A stretch of DNA of 46,025 nucleotides from JACMLD01 sp040007355 (GCA_040007355.1 JBDTVE010000174.1:1-46025), one strand, 5' to 3'. Counted from the stretch's first letter, positions 35,101-42,520 are shown. A program made the numbers and translations. Notes: a model not told the origin generated them from the sequence alone.

Positions 35101-36952
35101 GCCTGCGGTACAAATCCTGCAACAAAACGAAATATATTCGTCGCTGGTAAGCACCTTATCCGATACAGAATTGAAATTGCGGTACGAACAGCGCAATGTA
35201 AAATCAGTTGTGTTGATCCCCATTTTTGTAAAAAATATACTATGGGGTAATATTTCTATTAACGAATGTAAATCAGAGCGTCAATGGACCGCCACCGAGT
35301 TTACCATTCTGCATTCTTTTGCCGCCACGCTGGCTGCCGCCATAGAACAGCGCGAACTGCAGCTTGAGATCTTACAGGCCAAGGAAATAGCGGAACAAGC
35401 CAGCCATGCCAAAAGTGAATTCATGGCAAATATGAGTCATGAACTGCGTACACCCATGAACGGTATTATCGGGTTTACCGACCTGGTCTTAACAACAAAC
35501 CTGCAAAAAGCACAACGCGGCTACCTTCAAAACGTACAGAAGTCAGCCCGCGGTCTGCTCAATATCATCAACGATATCCTTGATTTTTCAAAAATAGAAG
35601 CAGGAAAATTATTTATCGATTACACTTCTTTCCGTCTGAACGAACTGGTAGAAGAGGCAATTGATTTACTGAATGTACAGGCACATGAAAAGAAACTGGA
35701 AATTGTTTTCTGGTCGCACCCTGCCCTGCCATGCGAAGTAAACGGCGACCCCGTTCGGATCAGGCAAATACTGGTGAACCTGCTGGGGAATGCTATTAAA
35801 TTTACCAAAAAGGGCGAAATATGTATTGAAATAAAACAGGTTGCGGACGTATATGAAAAGGCAGGCAAAAAATACAGTCCAATCAGTATCAGCGTTAAAG
35901 ACTCGGGCATTGGCATTGAACCGGAAAAAGTAAATAAAATCTTTGAAGGCTTCACTCAGGCAGATTCATCCACCACCCGGAAATATGGCGGAACCGGTCT
36001 TGGACTGACCATTTCAAAAAGCCTGGCGGAACTGATGGGCGGCACGCTTACGGTTACCAGCGCATTCGGCAACGGAAGCATTTTTACTTTGCAGCTGGAG
36101 CTGGAAATAATTAACGAAACCCCGCTGCTGATACCCGGCAGCAAACCATTGCTGCAGCATGTACTGGTTGCAGACGACAACAACACTAACCTTCAATTCA
36201 TAAAAAGCGTTTTTGACTACCTGCAGGTAAAATGCACCGTTGCAGGAAGTGGTGCGGAAGCACTTAAATACCTGAATGACTCAGAAGGAGTGTTTGACCT
36301 TGTACTGGCAGACTACCAAATGCCGGAAATGGACGGCATGATGCTGGCCAACCAGATTAACGACGGGGAACCCCTTCCGTCCTGCCCCGTGGTATTGATG
36401 CTTTCCCCGCTTGAAAAGAACATTCATGGTTACCACCCCAATAAAAACAACATCCCAAAAACATTGTCGAAACCCATCAAACTGGAAGAACTTGACAGCC
36501 TGCTCCTGTCTTTATTCAACGAGCACGTGGATGAAGACTGTTTGCAGACCGACAGACCCAGCATAAAAAAATTAACCCAGGCGGCTACTATACTGGTGGC
36601 CGAAGACGACCCTGTAAATATGCTGCTGATATCCGAAGTACTGGGAAAAATGGGTCTCCATGTTTTGAAGGCCACCAATGGAAATGAGGTAATGAAACTG
36701 CTGGTTGATCATCTTCCCAATATGATCTTTATGGATGTAAACATGCCGGAAATGGATGGCTTCACTGCAACCGCCAAGATACGCATGTTGCCGGATCCTC
36801 TTTGTCATCTCCCCGTAATAGCCCTTACCGCTGATGCAATGAAGGAAGATCGCGACCGCTGTATAAAAGCCGGTATGAACGATTATATTTCAAAACCCTT
36901 CCGGCTGGAAGAACTGGAAAACGTATTGAAGACCTACCTGGCATCGGCCTGA
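32168..36952 (+). CDS. Multi-PAS/GAF hybrid histidine kinase with two receiver domains
   Basis: A 1594-residue membrane sensor kinase. TM1 (about 11-33), a PilJ-like type IV pilus sensory helix bundle (NQRILEQRISN near 50) and TM2 (about 188-206) are followed by five PAS domains (about 230-885), a GAF domain (about 905-1065), HisKA with phospho-acceptor His1091 in MSHELRTPMNG, and HATPase with DSGIGI and GGTGLGLTISKS. Receiver 1 has Asp1336/1337, phospho-Asp1382 and Lys1435; receiver 2 has Asp1480/1481, phospho-Asp1523 and Lys1576, so both look competent. No Hpt domain is seen. PAS4 and PAS5 (from about 617 and 760) are near-duplicate units of about 143 residues. It appears monocistronic and no cognate regulator is adjacent. 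Confidence 0.93.
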   Translation: MSPVHFKRLMRIAMIIIAVAFMFNVFAWYRIFVTAKENKRLAEIVSLADNQRILEQRISNVSLLLLLNPRLAEPVYTDTHKTLKQFLSLFKTQHTLLVSKINEAASSQSSFVRKLCAEASSSVNDILGTHTVIMEADRSLLAANSALYTNQLRVQQKSLLTALDAIAREYIPQVIEKEKRIEKINTGKIISLLIAFTCFAILVIDPLFRSNKNSLNRLQLAKVELQHEKQYLSSILNSQTNYVIRLNQQGNFTFANPEFLKTFGHESEGLMHTPFYNTIFPKDIQRCKEIAEQCWQNPGNIFRILIRKPVNNSKHFLWTEWEFIALSNEETASTELQGIGLDVTAKILAQQTSEEAIQTLSYAMGYARMGSWKYNLETQEFMMSAEMKALLGLTEKDEDIISMDNFVRCFVVPEDIPIVERERKKIQEHLHNKDFESAFSYRVKTKQGEVRYLFTKGKSMNEQYRFGIAQDITTHKEAEQALQKSEQQYRLLAEHSEDIISVHSSTGAIEYISPSVKTVLGYTPEAVTGRNIMEFVHPEDQGMFSTIHVTTPAHHASLPLLRYRMQHKDGGHIWLESIIKPVNETGEVNQFICTSRNITEHKKTEAQKSKLLEEIKQSEKLLRSVIDATPDLIFIKDNSYRHLMVNKAYADLLNLTPEDIIGKNDFELGFTEEQVSGNTKTGIRGFREDDYDVLISGQLINSTEETVWMNGEQHYFSIVKAPLKDHAGNIWGVLGFAHNITDIKKAEAQKEQLLAEVKQSEQLLRTVIDATPDWIFIKDASHRFLMVNKSYADSLRLAPEQMVGKNDIDLGFAESVVKGDPENGIRGFWTDDDEVVKSGQLKYVPEELNIFNGFLQYFSTTKVPLYDEKEKVWGLLGFSHNITELKRVEGNLRKKDQLLQAVSEATHQLIGNKNLEEAIGEGVYLLGVKMQVDIISVYKNLPDTGEQVNMQQIFHWDAANPEAPVNREITSFRFLAGSPAVQILQQNEIYSSLVSTLSDTELKLRYEQRNVKSVVLIPIFVKNILWGNISINECKSERQWTATEFTILHSFAATLAAAIEQRELQLEILQAKEIAEQASHAKSEFMANMSHELRTPMNGIIGFTDLVLTTNLQKAQRGYLQNVQKSARGLLNIINDILDFSKIEAGKLFIDYTSFRLNELVEEAIDLLNVQAHEKKLEIVFWSHPALPCEVNGDPVRIRQILVNLLGNAIKFTKKGEICIEIKQVADVYEKAGKKYSPISISVKDSGIGIEPEKVNKIFEGFTQADSSTTRKYGGTGLGLTISKSLAELMGGTLTVTSAFGNGSIFTLQLELEIINETPLLIPGSKPLLQHVLVADDNNTNLQFIKSVFDYLQVKCTVAGSGAEALKYLNDSEGVFDLVLADYQMPEMDGMMLANQINDGEPLPSCPVVLMLSPLEKNIHGYHPNKNNIPKTLSKPIKLEELDSLLLSLFNEHVDEDCLQTDRPSIKKLTQAATILVAEDDPVNMLLISEVLGKMGLHVLKATNGNEVMKLLVDHLPNMIFMDVNMPEMDGFTATAKIRMLPDPLCHLPVIALTADAMKEDRDRCIKAGMNDYISKPFRLEELENVLKTYLASA

Positions 36953-37076
36953 TAGAATAACCAGGTAGAAATATTCATTAATGGCGTTATAGAACCAGCA
37001 CGGGCATCCAAATTGTTGGTGATAATTTATCTCTATCTTTAGCTAGCAAATCAACTACCGCGCTAAAATCTGCCGG

Positions 37077-37673
37077 ATGCAACACGGGCGAATCAAATTA
37101 TCCCTGTTTATTAATTACTATGTTTTTGCCATTTTATTAAACAGTTTCGGCGTAGCCATCTTAAACATACAGAATAGTTTTGGCGTAGGCAAAAGCGCGG
37201 CATCGTAGATTGTTCCCTGCAAAGACCTGAGCATTGCCATGTATCCTTCCTGGCTTCTTCTTATATCTCCCGCTTGGATTACAAACAGGCCATGCTGGTA
37301 TTGTTGTATAATATTGCCATCATTTGCAGGATCATTTCCAATACCCCGGGATTCCTGGCCGTACTGCAAGAGACCGGTTTGGTTACCATACTCAGTGATA
37401 CCGGCCAGCAATGAGGATCTGCCGAATGGCTGGGCTCCTTTGCAATGGATGGCCCTTTGCGGATGCAGGCAATACGATCATCACAGGCTTGCCAGTGAGA
37501 TCATAAAACGATGGATGGCTACAAACGAAAATGTATACACCGATACGGGCAAAATGATGGAAGAATATCATGTGTTGGATATCGATAGCAGGGCCGGCGG
37601 CGGCGAATACCCCAACCAGGATGGTTGTGGCTGGACAAACGATGTATACCTGAAGCTCCTGCATACCGAATAG
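37077..37673 (+). pseudogene. Chimeric remnant: MFS transporter N-terminus joined to trehalase C-terminus
   Basis: The first 43 codons (ATG at 37077) read like the start of a Bacteroidota MFS transporter (RIKLSLFINYYVFAILLNSF, then NSFGVGKSAAS), interrupted by TAG at 37206. The frame continues as CKDLSIA, shifts near 37240, and goes on as SYISRLDYKQAMLV up to about 37370. From there the sequence is the C-terminal end of a GH37 trehalase: LVTILSDTGQQ, an extra A at 37414 that shifts the frame, then LPNGWAPLQWMALCG and AGGGEYPNQDGCGWTNDV to the stop at 37673. The catalytic N-terminal bulk of trehalase and most of the transporter are missing. Neither protein can be made. The joint suggests a deletion between two same-strand genes. 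Confidence 0.85.
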
Positions 37674-37744
37674 ACAAGCGCCAATATTGCAGCTTCAAAA
37701 AATTGGTGCGCGGTTTGTTTGTTTACTGCAAACGGAAACATGCT

Positions 37745-38026
37745 ATGAATAAAAAACAACCTTCTTTAATATTTTGCATCATCATGGATGTGCTGGGATA
37801 TGCAACGTATGCTATTCCCGGCCTGGGTGAACTGGGGGATATTATATTTGCGCCCGTTTCCGCCATCATTTTCTTTTTCATGTTCGGTAGCTGGAAAGGT
37901 GCGCTGTTTAATTTTACCGAAGAGATATTACCTGGCACTGATTTCATCCCCAGCTTTACGATCGCCTGGTTCTGGCAATATTTTACCCTTAAGAAAACAG
38001 CGGCAACAATAGCAAAAAAAGCCTGA
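37745..38026 (+). CDS. Small conserved-looking membrane protein of unknown function
   Basis: A 93-residue protein with two or three hydrophobic segments (about 8-30 and 38-50). The pattern MDVLGYATYAIPGLGELGDIIF, then FGSWKGALFNFTEEILPGTDFIPSFTI, looks like an intact, constrained sequence, with Gly/Pro turn motifs and an acidic pair before PGTDF. I believe related small proteins occur in other Bacteroidota, but I cannot name a function. The frame is open further upstream, but that part overlaps the trehalase remnant and reads as noise, so the ATG at 37745 is preferred. It follows the trehalase remnant by 71 bases. Confidence 0.72.
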   Translation: MNKKQPSLIFCIIMDVLGYATYAIPGLGELGDIIFAPVSAIIFFFMFGSWKGALFNFTEEILPGTDFIPSFTIAWFWQYFTLKKTAATIAKKA

Positions 38027-38106
38027 TGGCTGATACCGGGTCGAGTATTGGCAGCGGATGCCAGCCTATCACGAAATGATTGCCAATTCCCTTGATGGTT
38101 AAAATT

Positions 38107-38250
38107 TCAAGACGTTGATCTTTTTTCTTCTTTATCCATCAGCAGCAACTGGCGGTTAGTATAAAACGCGTATTTCTTCAGCAATTTCAAAACCATCCTT
38201 GTTTGGCAGCATCACATCCAGTGCGCTTACCGAGCTATACCTGTGTAATG
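38107..38250 (-). pseudogene. Response regulator remnant with internal deletion
   Basis: On the minus strand, directly after the stop of the 187-residue gene, the sequence reads ALDVMLPNKDGFEIAEEIR, the phospho-Asp loop and helix 3-4 start of an OmpR-type receiver. It hits a stop at 38156-38158. An overlapping frame then continues as TNRQLLLMDKEEKRSTS, which resembles the beginning of the winged-helix output domain, ending at TGA 38107-38109. The receiver N-terminus, the rest of the receiver and the DNA-binding helices are absent. It is a scar of a two-component gene. The assignment of the second piece is less certain than that of the first. Confidence 0.7.
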
Positions 38251-38251
38251 G

Positions 38252-38815
38252 CTAATTTGCGGTGAGATCCGCTGTTTCTTTCATCTCCCGGTCGTATACG
38301 CTCAGGATAATATTCCATTTGTGTCCCGTATTCCGGAGTACAAGGTCAATATTTATATTTTGCATAAAGCCCATTGGAGGCATCAGGTCAAATTGTATGG
38401 TGGTAACGGTTTTGTCTGCTGAAGGGCTCAGGTAGAGGCCGTTTACAATAACCGCTTTTTCGCCTTCTGGTTTGATAATGGTATTTTTTATCTGGTTGAA
38501 CAAGGCTTCGAAACGATTTTTGGCGGCATCAAATTCATTGCCGGAAAATACAACTGACTGCCAGCGCACCACCTGTTTTTGGGCAAGTGCAGACTGCAGA
38601 ATGGTAGTTGAAACCGCGCCGGGAATGGTAAGGGTTGATTTGTATTCTGCTGAACCCGGGCCAGCGGATATCAATTCTCCCCTGATATTTTTAAACTCGC
38701 TGGGATAATCTTTTACCACTTTTTCAAGCGTGGAATTTGTCTGGTTGCTAAAAACGCCCTGGGCACTGCCGGCGGCCGAAACGTATAGGAGGAACAGCAA
38801 AAGGATGTTTTTCAT
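38252..38815 (-). CDS. Exported protein of unknown function (187 residues)
   Basis: A 187-residue protein with a signal peptide (MKNILLLFLLYVSAAGSAQG, cleavage near AQ). The mature part has alternating strand and helix segments: SEFKNIRGELIS, YKSTLTIPGAVSTTI, QSVVFSGNEFDAAKNRFEALFNQI and a strand-rich end with TTIQFDLMPPMGFMQNINIDLVL. I do not recognise a family with certainty. It appears intact although its surroundings contain several gene remnants. The response-regulator scar follows immediately after its stop, in the same frame. Confidence 0.7.
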   Translation of the reverse strand: MKNILLLFLLYVSAAGSAQGVFSNQTNSTLEKVVKDYPSEFKNIRGELISAGPGSAEYKSTLTIPGAVSTTILQSALAQKQVVRWQSVVFSGNEFDAAKNRFEALFNQIKNTIIKPEGEKAVIVNGLYLSPSADKTVTTIQFDLMPPMGFMQNINIDLVLRNTGHKWNIILSVYDREMKETADLTAN

Positions 38816-38964
38816 ATAGGAGGATTTGGTTACAACAAGATACTTACTAAAAACTTGTTAAGAAATAGAAAAAATACGGGGTATATCTACAACCAGGGCA
38901 ATAATATTTGCCGTTCTCCGTTAGTTTCTTGACCTTTATAAACCCAAGACAAAGCCAAATATCT

Positions 38965-39132
38965 ATGGAAAAAAACAATATGCAATGCCATGTACGCCAG
39001 ACGATGATACACAAAGATGTGTACCGTCCTTCTTCCAGTCTTGGTCGCTTTGCCCGATATATCTTTAGTATTATCCTGGTAGGACAGTCACCGATTAATC
39101 ACCGGGCCGATTACGACCGCAGGTCAAAATAA
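38965..39132 (+). CDS. Possible small protein (55 residues) or small RNA unit
   Basis: An ATG at 38965 opens a 55-codon frame. The product begins MEKNNMQCHVRQTMIHK, is basic and has one short hydrophobic stretch (ARYIFSIILVG, about 29-39). I do not recognise it. The reason to list it is that a strong plus-strand terminator (39196-39223) lies 64 bases beyond its stop, while the nearest other plus-strand gene ends more than 900 bases upstream. A transcript therefore probably crosses this stretch. Whether it is translated or acts as RNA cannot be decided from sequence. Confidence 0.4.
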   Translation: MEKNNMQCHVRQTMIHKDVYRPSSSLGRFARYIFSIILVGQSPINHRADYDRRSK

Positions 39133-39195
39133 GGGCGTTTTCAGCCATTTAAAATACTAGCACTTACCTCTGAAACCACAAAAAGTATGTGCTAC

Positions 39196-39223
39196 GGCCC
39201 CACTTTGTGGGGTCTTTGTTTTT
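39196..39223 (+). terminator. Intrinsic terminator, plus strand
   Basis: The stem GGCCCCAC/GTGGGGTC with a TTT loop is followed by TTTGTTTTT. The T-run is on the plus strand only, so it does not serve the minus-strand GDSL gene that ends at 39236. Confidence 0.85.
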
Positions 39224-39235
39224 AAGACCACCCTA

Positions 39236-39895
39236 TTATTTTATCAACAGGGGTGCCAGCACTTTTTGCCAGATGGCATACCCTCTTGCGTTCATGTGCA
39301 AATTATCCGGAAGAAAAATATCTTTCATGGGCTGGCCGTCTGCATCCAGCATCTTTGAATACACATCGGCAAAGGCCGTGTTTTTATTCTTTTTCAGGAA
39401 GGCTTTTATCCGTGCATTTGCCTCTTTCATTTCCGGGAAAAGACGGCTGCGGCTGGGGCTGGGTTTTAGTGAAATAAACAATACCGGCACATTGCTCAGT
39501 TTGGCCCTGATGATGCCGAAAAGAGTTTTAAACCGTTCCTCCACCGTAGTAGCCGTAACGGTATCGGATATGGCCAAGTCATTTTCCCCGCAATAGATCA
39601 CCACTTGTTTTGGCTGGTAGGGAAAAATAATATCATCGGCATACCGTATTACATCGGGTAGTGATGAACCGCCAAACCCCCGGTTGATGATCGGGTAACC
39701 CGGAAAATAGTCCTGCACATCCGTCCATTTGGTAAAAGAGGAGCTACCCACAAACAGGATGGCATGTTTTGGTGGAAATTTTACTTCATCTTTTTGTTTA
39801 AATGCCTGGATATCGCTGTAAAAATGGGGCTGTTGTGCATACAGACCGCCCAGAACTATCATAAAAGCGGCCAGGGCCAGTAATCGTTTACGCAT
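39236..39895 (-). CDS. Exported SGNH/GDSL hydrolase
   Basis: A 219-residue esterase-type hydrolase with a signal peptide (cleavage near LYAQQ, residue 21). The SGNH blocks are all present: block I FVGSSSF with the nucleophile Ser near 52 (GSS form), block II NRGFGGSS with Gly near 74, block III YCGENDL with Asn105, and block V DNLH with Asp197 and His200. Such enzymes deacylate carbohydrates or lipids in the periplasm; in Bacteroidota they often accompany polysaccharide-utilisation genes. Length and blocks look intact, in contrast to the broken neighbours on both sides. Confidence 0.9.
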   Translation of the reverse strand: MRKRLLALAAFMIVLGGLYAQQPHFYSDIQAFKQKDEVKFPPKHAILFVGSSSFTKWTDVQDYFPGYPIINRGFGGSSLPDVIRYADDIIFPYQPKQVVIYCGENDLAISDTVTATTVEERFKTLFGIIRAKLSNVPVLFISLKPSPSRSRLFPEMKEANARIKAFLKKNKNTAFADVYSKMLDADGQPMKDIFLPDNLHMNARGYAIWQKVLAPLLIK

Positions 39896-39959
39896 CTGCT
39901 GTAAATTTATTATTTGTATTTTCTACCCAGGATGTTCTTGTTTTTTTGTAGGCATTATT

Positions 39960-40517
39960 TCATTGTCCCGGGCAACCCCGGCCCAACGCAGCTTCCACAA
40001 GGGCCGACCACGCAGCCGCACCATTTTCATTAATGGCTTCAATAGAAAAATAGTATTTCTATTGGTTAGCCATGGCCTTGAACCAATACTCGTTGGCACT
40101 GTGCACCATAACACAATTATACATTTTATCCGGCGCTATTCCATAAAAAATATTATAAGCAAATGCATTGTTTACCGGGCTCCCTTTAATATTATAGGGA
40201 TGGTCGGCATCCATTACAAAAAAATGCCGGGTATCTTCTCCACAGCACGCTTCCTTGCTGATCAGGAGGTTTCAGCGCAGCGTCTTGTTTGTAATTTGTT
40301 TGCGGTGCGGGAGTTCCCACTTGGAGAGATTGGCAGTTGGATAATATTTTATGTGGTCAATATTGCGATCCTTTTTCCAGTATCAGGGTTTGCAGGCCCT
40401 GTTCATACAATTCCTTGGCCGCCCGGCCTCCGCTGACGCCACTGCCGATAACAATGGAATCAAAGGAATGGGACGCCATTCCCGGGGCATTGACCTTCAC
40501 GTGGGACTATCGCTCAT
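39960..40517 (-). pseudogene. Chimeric remnant: GMC oxidoreductase N-terminus joined to a fibronectin-III-like enzyme tail
   Basis: Starting from an ATG at 40517, ten bases after the PhyH stop, the minus strand shows a GMC oxidoreductase N-terminus in pieces: FDSIVIGSGVSGGRAAKEL (FAD-binding GxGxxGG), a frameshift near 40370, then NIDHIKYYPTANLSKWELP, an in-frame TGA, and GEDTRHFFVMDADHPY. Near 40195 the sequence switches to the tail of a secreted carbohydrate-active enzyme: AFAYNIFYGIAPDKMYN, a TAG, then YYFSIEAINENG, ending at 39960. That tail resembles the C-terminal domain of Bacteroidota beta-xylosidase-like proteins. At least two frameshifts and two stops make it non-functional. PhyH followed by GMC suggests a former sugar-oxidation operon. 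Confidence 0.82.
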
Positions 40518-40527
40518 GGCTAAGTGT

Positions 40528-41355
40528 TTATTTTAATGCTTCATCCTTTTCTTTTTCCAGGAAATTTGCCGTATCACCCAGGCCCCGGGTTTCCCATTGC
40601 AGCAGGGCTTCGTCCGGTACCGTTTGAAGCGGCAGGGTGCTGGAAGCAGAGGGTTCGTTGTAAGGCGTATTGGACGCCCTGTTATAGCAGGATATCAGGG
40701 ACCATCTTGAATGGTCTGAAAGATTGGCCTCCGAACGATGCAGGAGATTGCTGTGAAAAAACAGGGCGTCTCCCGCCTGCAGTTCCACGTACACCAGGTC
40801 CATTGTTTTCAGCGCCAGGTCCACGTAACGCTGGGACGCACCTACCTGTTCGCCCGCAAACCCATGTTCTATGCGCCCCATTTTATGCGATCCTTTTATT
40901 ACCTGCAGGCACCCGTTTTCTTTATTGGCTCCCGTTATTGCCACCATTACCGACATCATCTGGCCTGGTAAGAGGAATTCGTTTTTATACCAGTAACCAT
41001 AGTCTTGGTGCCATTCCCAGGCGCCTCCTACCTTGGGTTCTTTTTGCATCAGCTTGCTGTGAAAATGGCAAACGGCGCTTTCGCCCTCCATTAGTTTGTC
41101 AACCGAACGCACCATGCGGTTGCTTTTGGTGAGCAGGCCATAAGCGTCGTCACCCGGGGTATACCAAAGGGCCAGTTTTGTTTTTTTACCGGTTTGGTCC
41201 TTCAAGTCAAAAGAATGTTTCCGCATGGTATCATCGCCCACCGCTATACCATATAGTTTATCTGCTTCCGCAGGTTGCAGGAAATTCCTGACGATACTAT
41301 AACCATCGCGGTTATAGTCGGCTGTCTGCGCAGTAGTAAGTTCAAAATTTGTCAT
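40528..41355 (-). CDS. Phytanoyl-CoA dioxygenase (PhyH) family Fe(II)/2-oxoglutarate oxygenase
   Basis: A 275-residue cytoplasmic oxygenase. The 2-His-1-carboxylate iron site is intact: WEWHQDYGYW gives His116 and Asp118, and FFHSNLLHRS gives the distal His206. Arg217 in SDHSRWSL is in position to bind 2-oxoglutarate. QVIKGSHKMG is another family landmark. Bacterial PhyH members hydroxylate varied small molecules, and the substrate here is unknown. The gene is intact but sits between a sigma/glycoamylase chimera upstream and a GMC remnant 10 bases downstream, so its original operon partners appear lost. Confidence 0.92.
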   Translation of the reverse strand: MTNFELTTAQTADYNRDGYSIVRNFLQPAEADKLYGIAVGDDTMRKHSFDLKDQTGKKTKLALWYTPGDDAYGLLTKSNRMVRSVDKLMEGESAVCHFHSKLMQKEPKVGGAWEWHQDYGYWYKNEFLLPGQMMSVMVAITGANKENGCLQVIKGSHKMGRIEHGFAGEQVGASQRYVDLALKTMDLVYVELQAGDALFFHSNLLHRSEANLSDHSRWSLISCYNRASNTPYNEPSASSTLPLQTVPDEALLQWETRGLGDTANFLEKEKDEALK

Positions 41356-41396
41356 GGTATTATTTTTTTGAATGAATAACCAAGTATCCGGGCGAG

Positions 41397-42230
41397 CTAT
41401 ATAAAAGTCTGCCTAAGTACCATCATTTTGCCAGCCAGGGGCTTTCGAATACAAGTTTTTGCAACCCGTTTTTTTATTTCCGGGAAGCTCATAAACAATT
41501 GCCAGCGTAAACCGCTCCGATAGTTTTCTATCATCACGATAATGGTTCCCTGGTTGATGGCAAGATGAGAACCGGCATACCAGTTTTGGGTTTCATTATA
41601 GGCGTCGGTAAAACCATATTCGCTCCATATTTTATCGCCCAGGTCGTTGTAAAAATCTCTAAGGGCTTTCGTGGAGAACTCGGGGGTGTAGGGTAATGCA
41701 GACAGGGCTGCCGTTGGTGTAACGGTGCCGAAGGCGTTGTACCCGTTATAGGTATCGCTGGCAGTAAGTCTCCGGAAGTTTTTGCGGTAACCTTTGAACT
41801 TTTTGGGGTTGATTACGCAATAGGCATGGTTGATCAGGTTATGATTTCTATTTTGAAGCCAGTAATCCGCGTACCGGTCTTTTAAACCCCGAGGGTAAAG
41901 CCCCGGGAAAGAATATTGCGAAAAGAACAGCGTCCCTCCATAATCAAACCCTAACGGTAATGTATACTCGTACAATGTTTTGTCATTTTTGAAAAAATTG
42001 CTTTCGGCCCATCTCATGTTGGTGATGCTGTAGATCCGATTTCTTTTCTCCCAGATATGAATAAAGACATCGGAGACCGCTTCTTCTGCCTGATTCCTTG
42101 ATTTTAACTGGGTAATGGCAAGCCGCAGCAGGGGATTGTAAAAGGAGACAAACAGCTCTTTATCAGCAAATGCACCGTCATTATGGGCAATTTGCTCCTG
42201 GAGATTTTTAATTTTGGCAGCGGCAATCAT
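41397..42230 (-). CDS. Chimeric open frame: ECF sigma region 2 fused to C-terminal part of a glycoamylase-domain protein
   Basis: A 277-codon frame. Residues 1 to about 70 are the N-terminus of an ECF sigma factor (KELFVSFYNPLLRLAI, then NQAEEAVSDVFIHIWEKR, region 2.1-2.2). From about residue 73 the sequence is the C-terminal half of a glycoamylase-like/GH144 protein: YEYTLPLGFDYGG, LYPRGLKDRYADYWLQN, TPTAALSALPYTPE, AINQGTIIVMIENYRSG and LFMSFPEI. Sigma regions 2.3-4 and the N-terminal half of the glycosidase are missing, and the segment before TPTAAL is shorter than usual. No signal peptide precedes the glycosidase part. It is most likely a deletion product and non-functional in either role, yet it remains open. 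Treat it as a probable pseudogene. Confidence 0.8.
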   Translation of the reverse strand: MIAAAKIKNLQEQIAHNDGAFADKELFVSFYNPLLRLAITQLKSRNQAEEAVSDVFIHIWEKRNRIYSITNMRWAESNFFKNDKTLYEYTLPLGFDYGGTLFFSQYSFPGLYPRGLKDRYADYWLQNRNHNLINHAYCVINPKKFKGYRKNFRRLTASDTYNGYNAFGTVTPTAALSALPYTPEFSTKALRDFYNDLGDKIWSEYGFTDAYNETQNWYAGSHLAINQGTIIVMIENYRSGLRWQLFMSFPEIKKRVAKTCIRKPLAGKMMVLRQTFI

Positions 42231-42403
42231 TCTGGCAACATGTTAAGCCGGCATAATGTAAACAGCACACAATGTAGCAACTAATTGTATAAACAAAAAA
42301 AATAAGGAGCATGCTGCTTGGGCCCTGAAAACGCTTTCGCGGCGGTGATAAAAATTAAACCCCAAAAACAGTCATTTTATTTCCTCGACTAGCGCTATTT
42401 TTC

Positions 42404-42411
42404 TATTTTTG
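42404..42411 (+). promoter_or_regulatory. -7 box of the tRNA-Met promoter
   Basis: TATTTTTG, identical to the box before tRNA-Asn, mqnC and kbl, lies 19 bases before the mature tRNA 5' end. Confidence 0.55.
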
Positions 42412-42430
42412 CAGCGCTTTTAACGGTAAC

Positions 42431-42507
42431 GGACCCTTAGCTCAGTTGGTTAGAGCATCTGACTCATAATCAGAGGGTCGCTGGATCGTGCCCAGCAGGG
42501 TCCACCA
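42431..42507 (+). tRNA. tRNA-Met (CAT anticodon) with encoded CCA
   Basis: A full cloverleaf folds by eye: acceptor GGACCCT/AGGGTCC (7 bp), D arm with AGTTGGTTA loop, anticodon stem TCTGA/TCAGA with loop CTCATAA (anticodon CAT), variable GGGTC, T stem GCTGG/CCAGC, then A-CCA. The acceptor starts with a G-C pair, so it is an elongator Met or, if its C34 is modified, an Ile2 tRNA, not the initiator. The T loop is ATCGTGC where TTCGAGC would be expected: positions 54 and 58 are exchanged (A54, T58). Confidence 0.93.
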
Positions 42508-42520
42508 TAGCATCCATTTT

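Noticed and set aside
23216..40289. A 14-base match (AGCGTCTTGTTTGT) between 23.2 kb and 40.3 kb
   Set aside because: Flanks do not align and no longer repeat could be built; likely coincidental.
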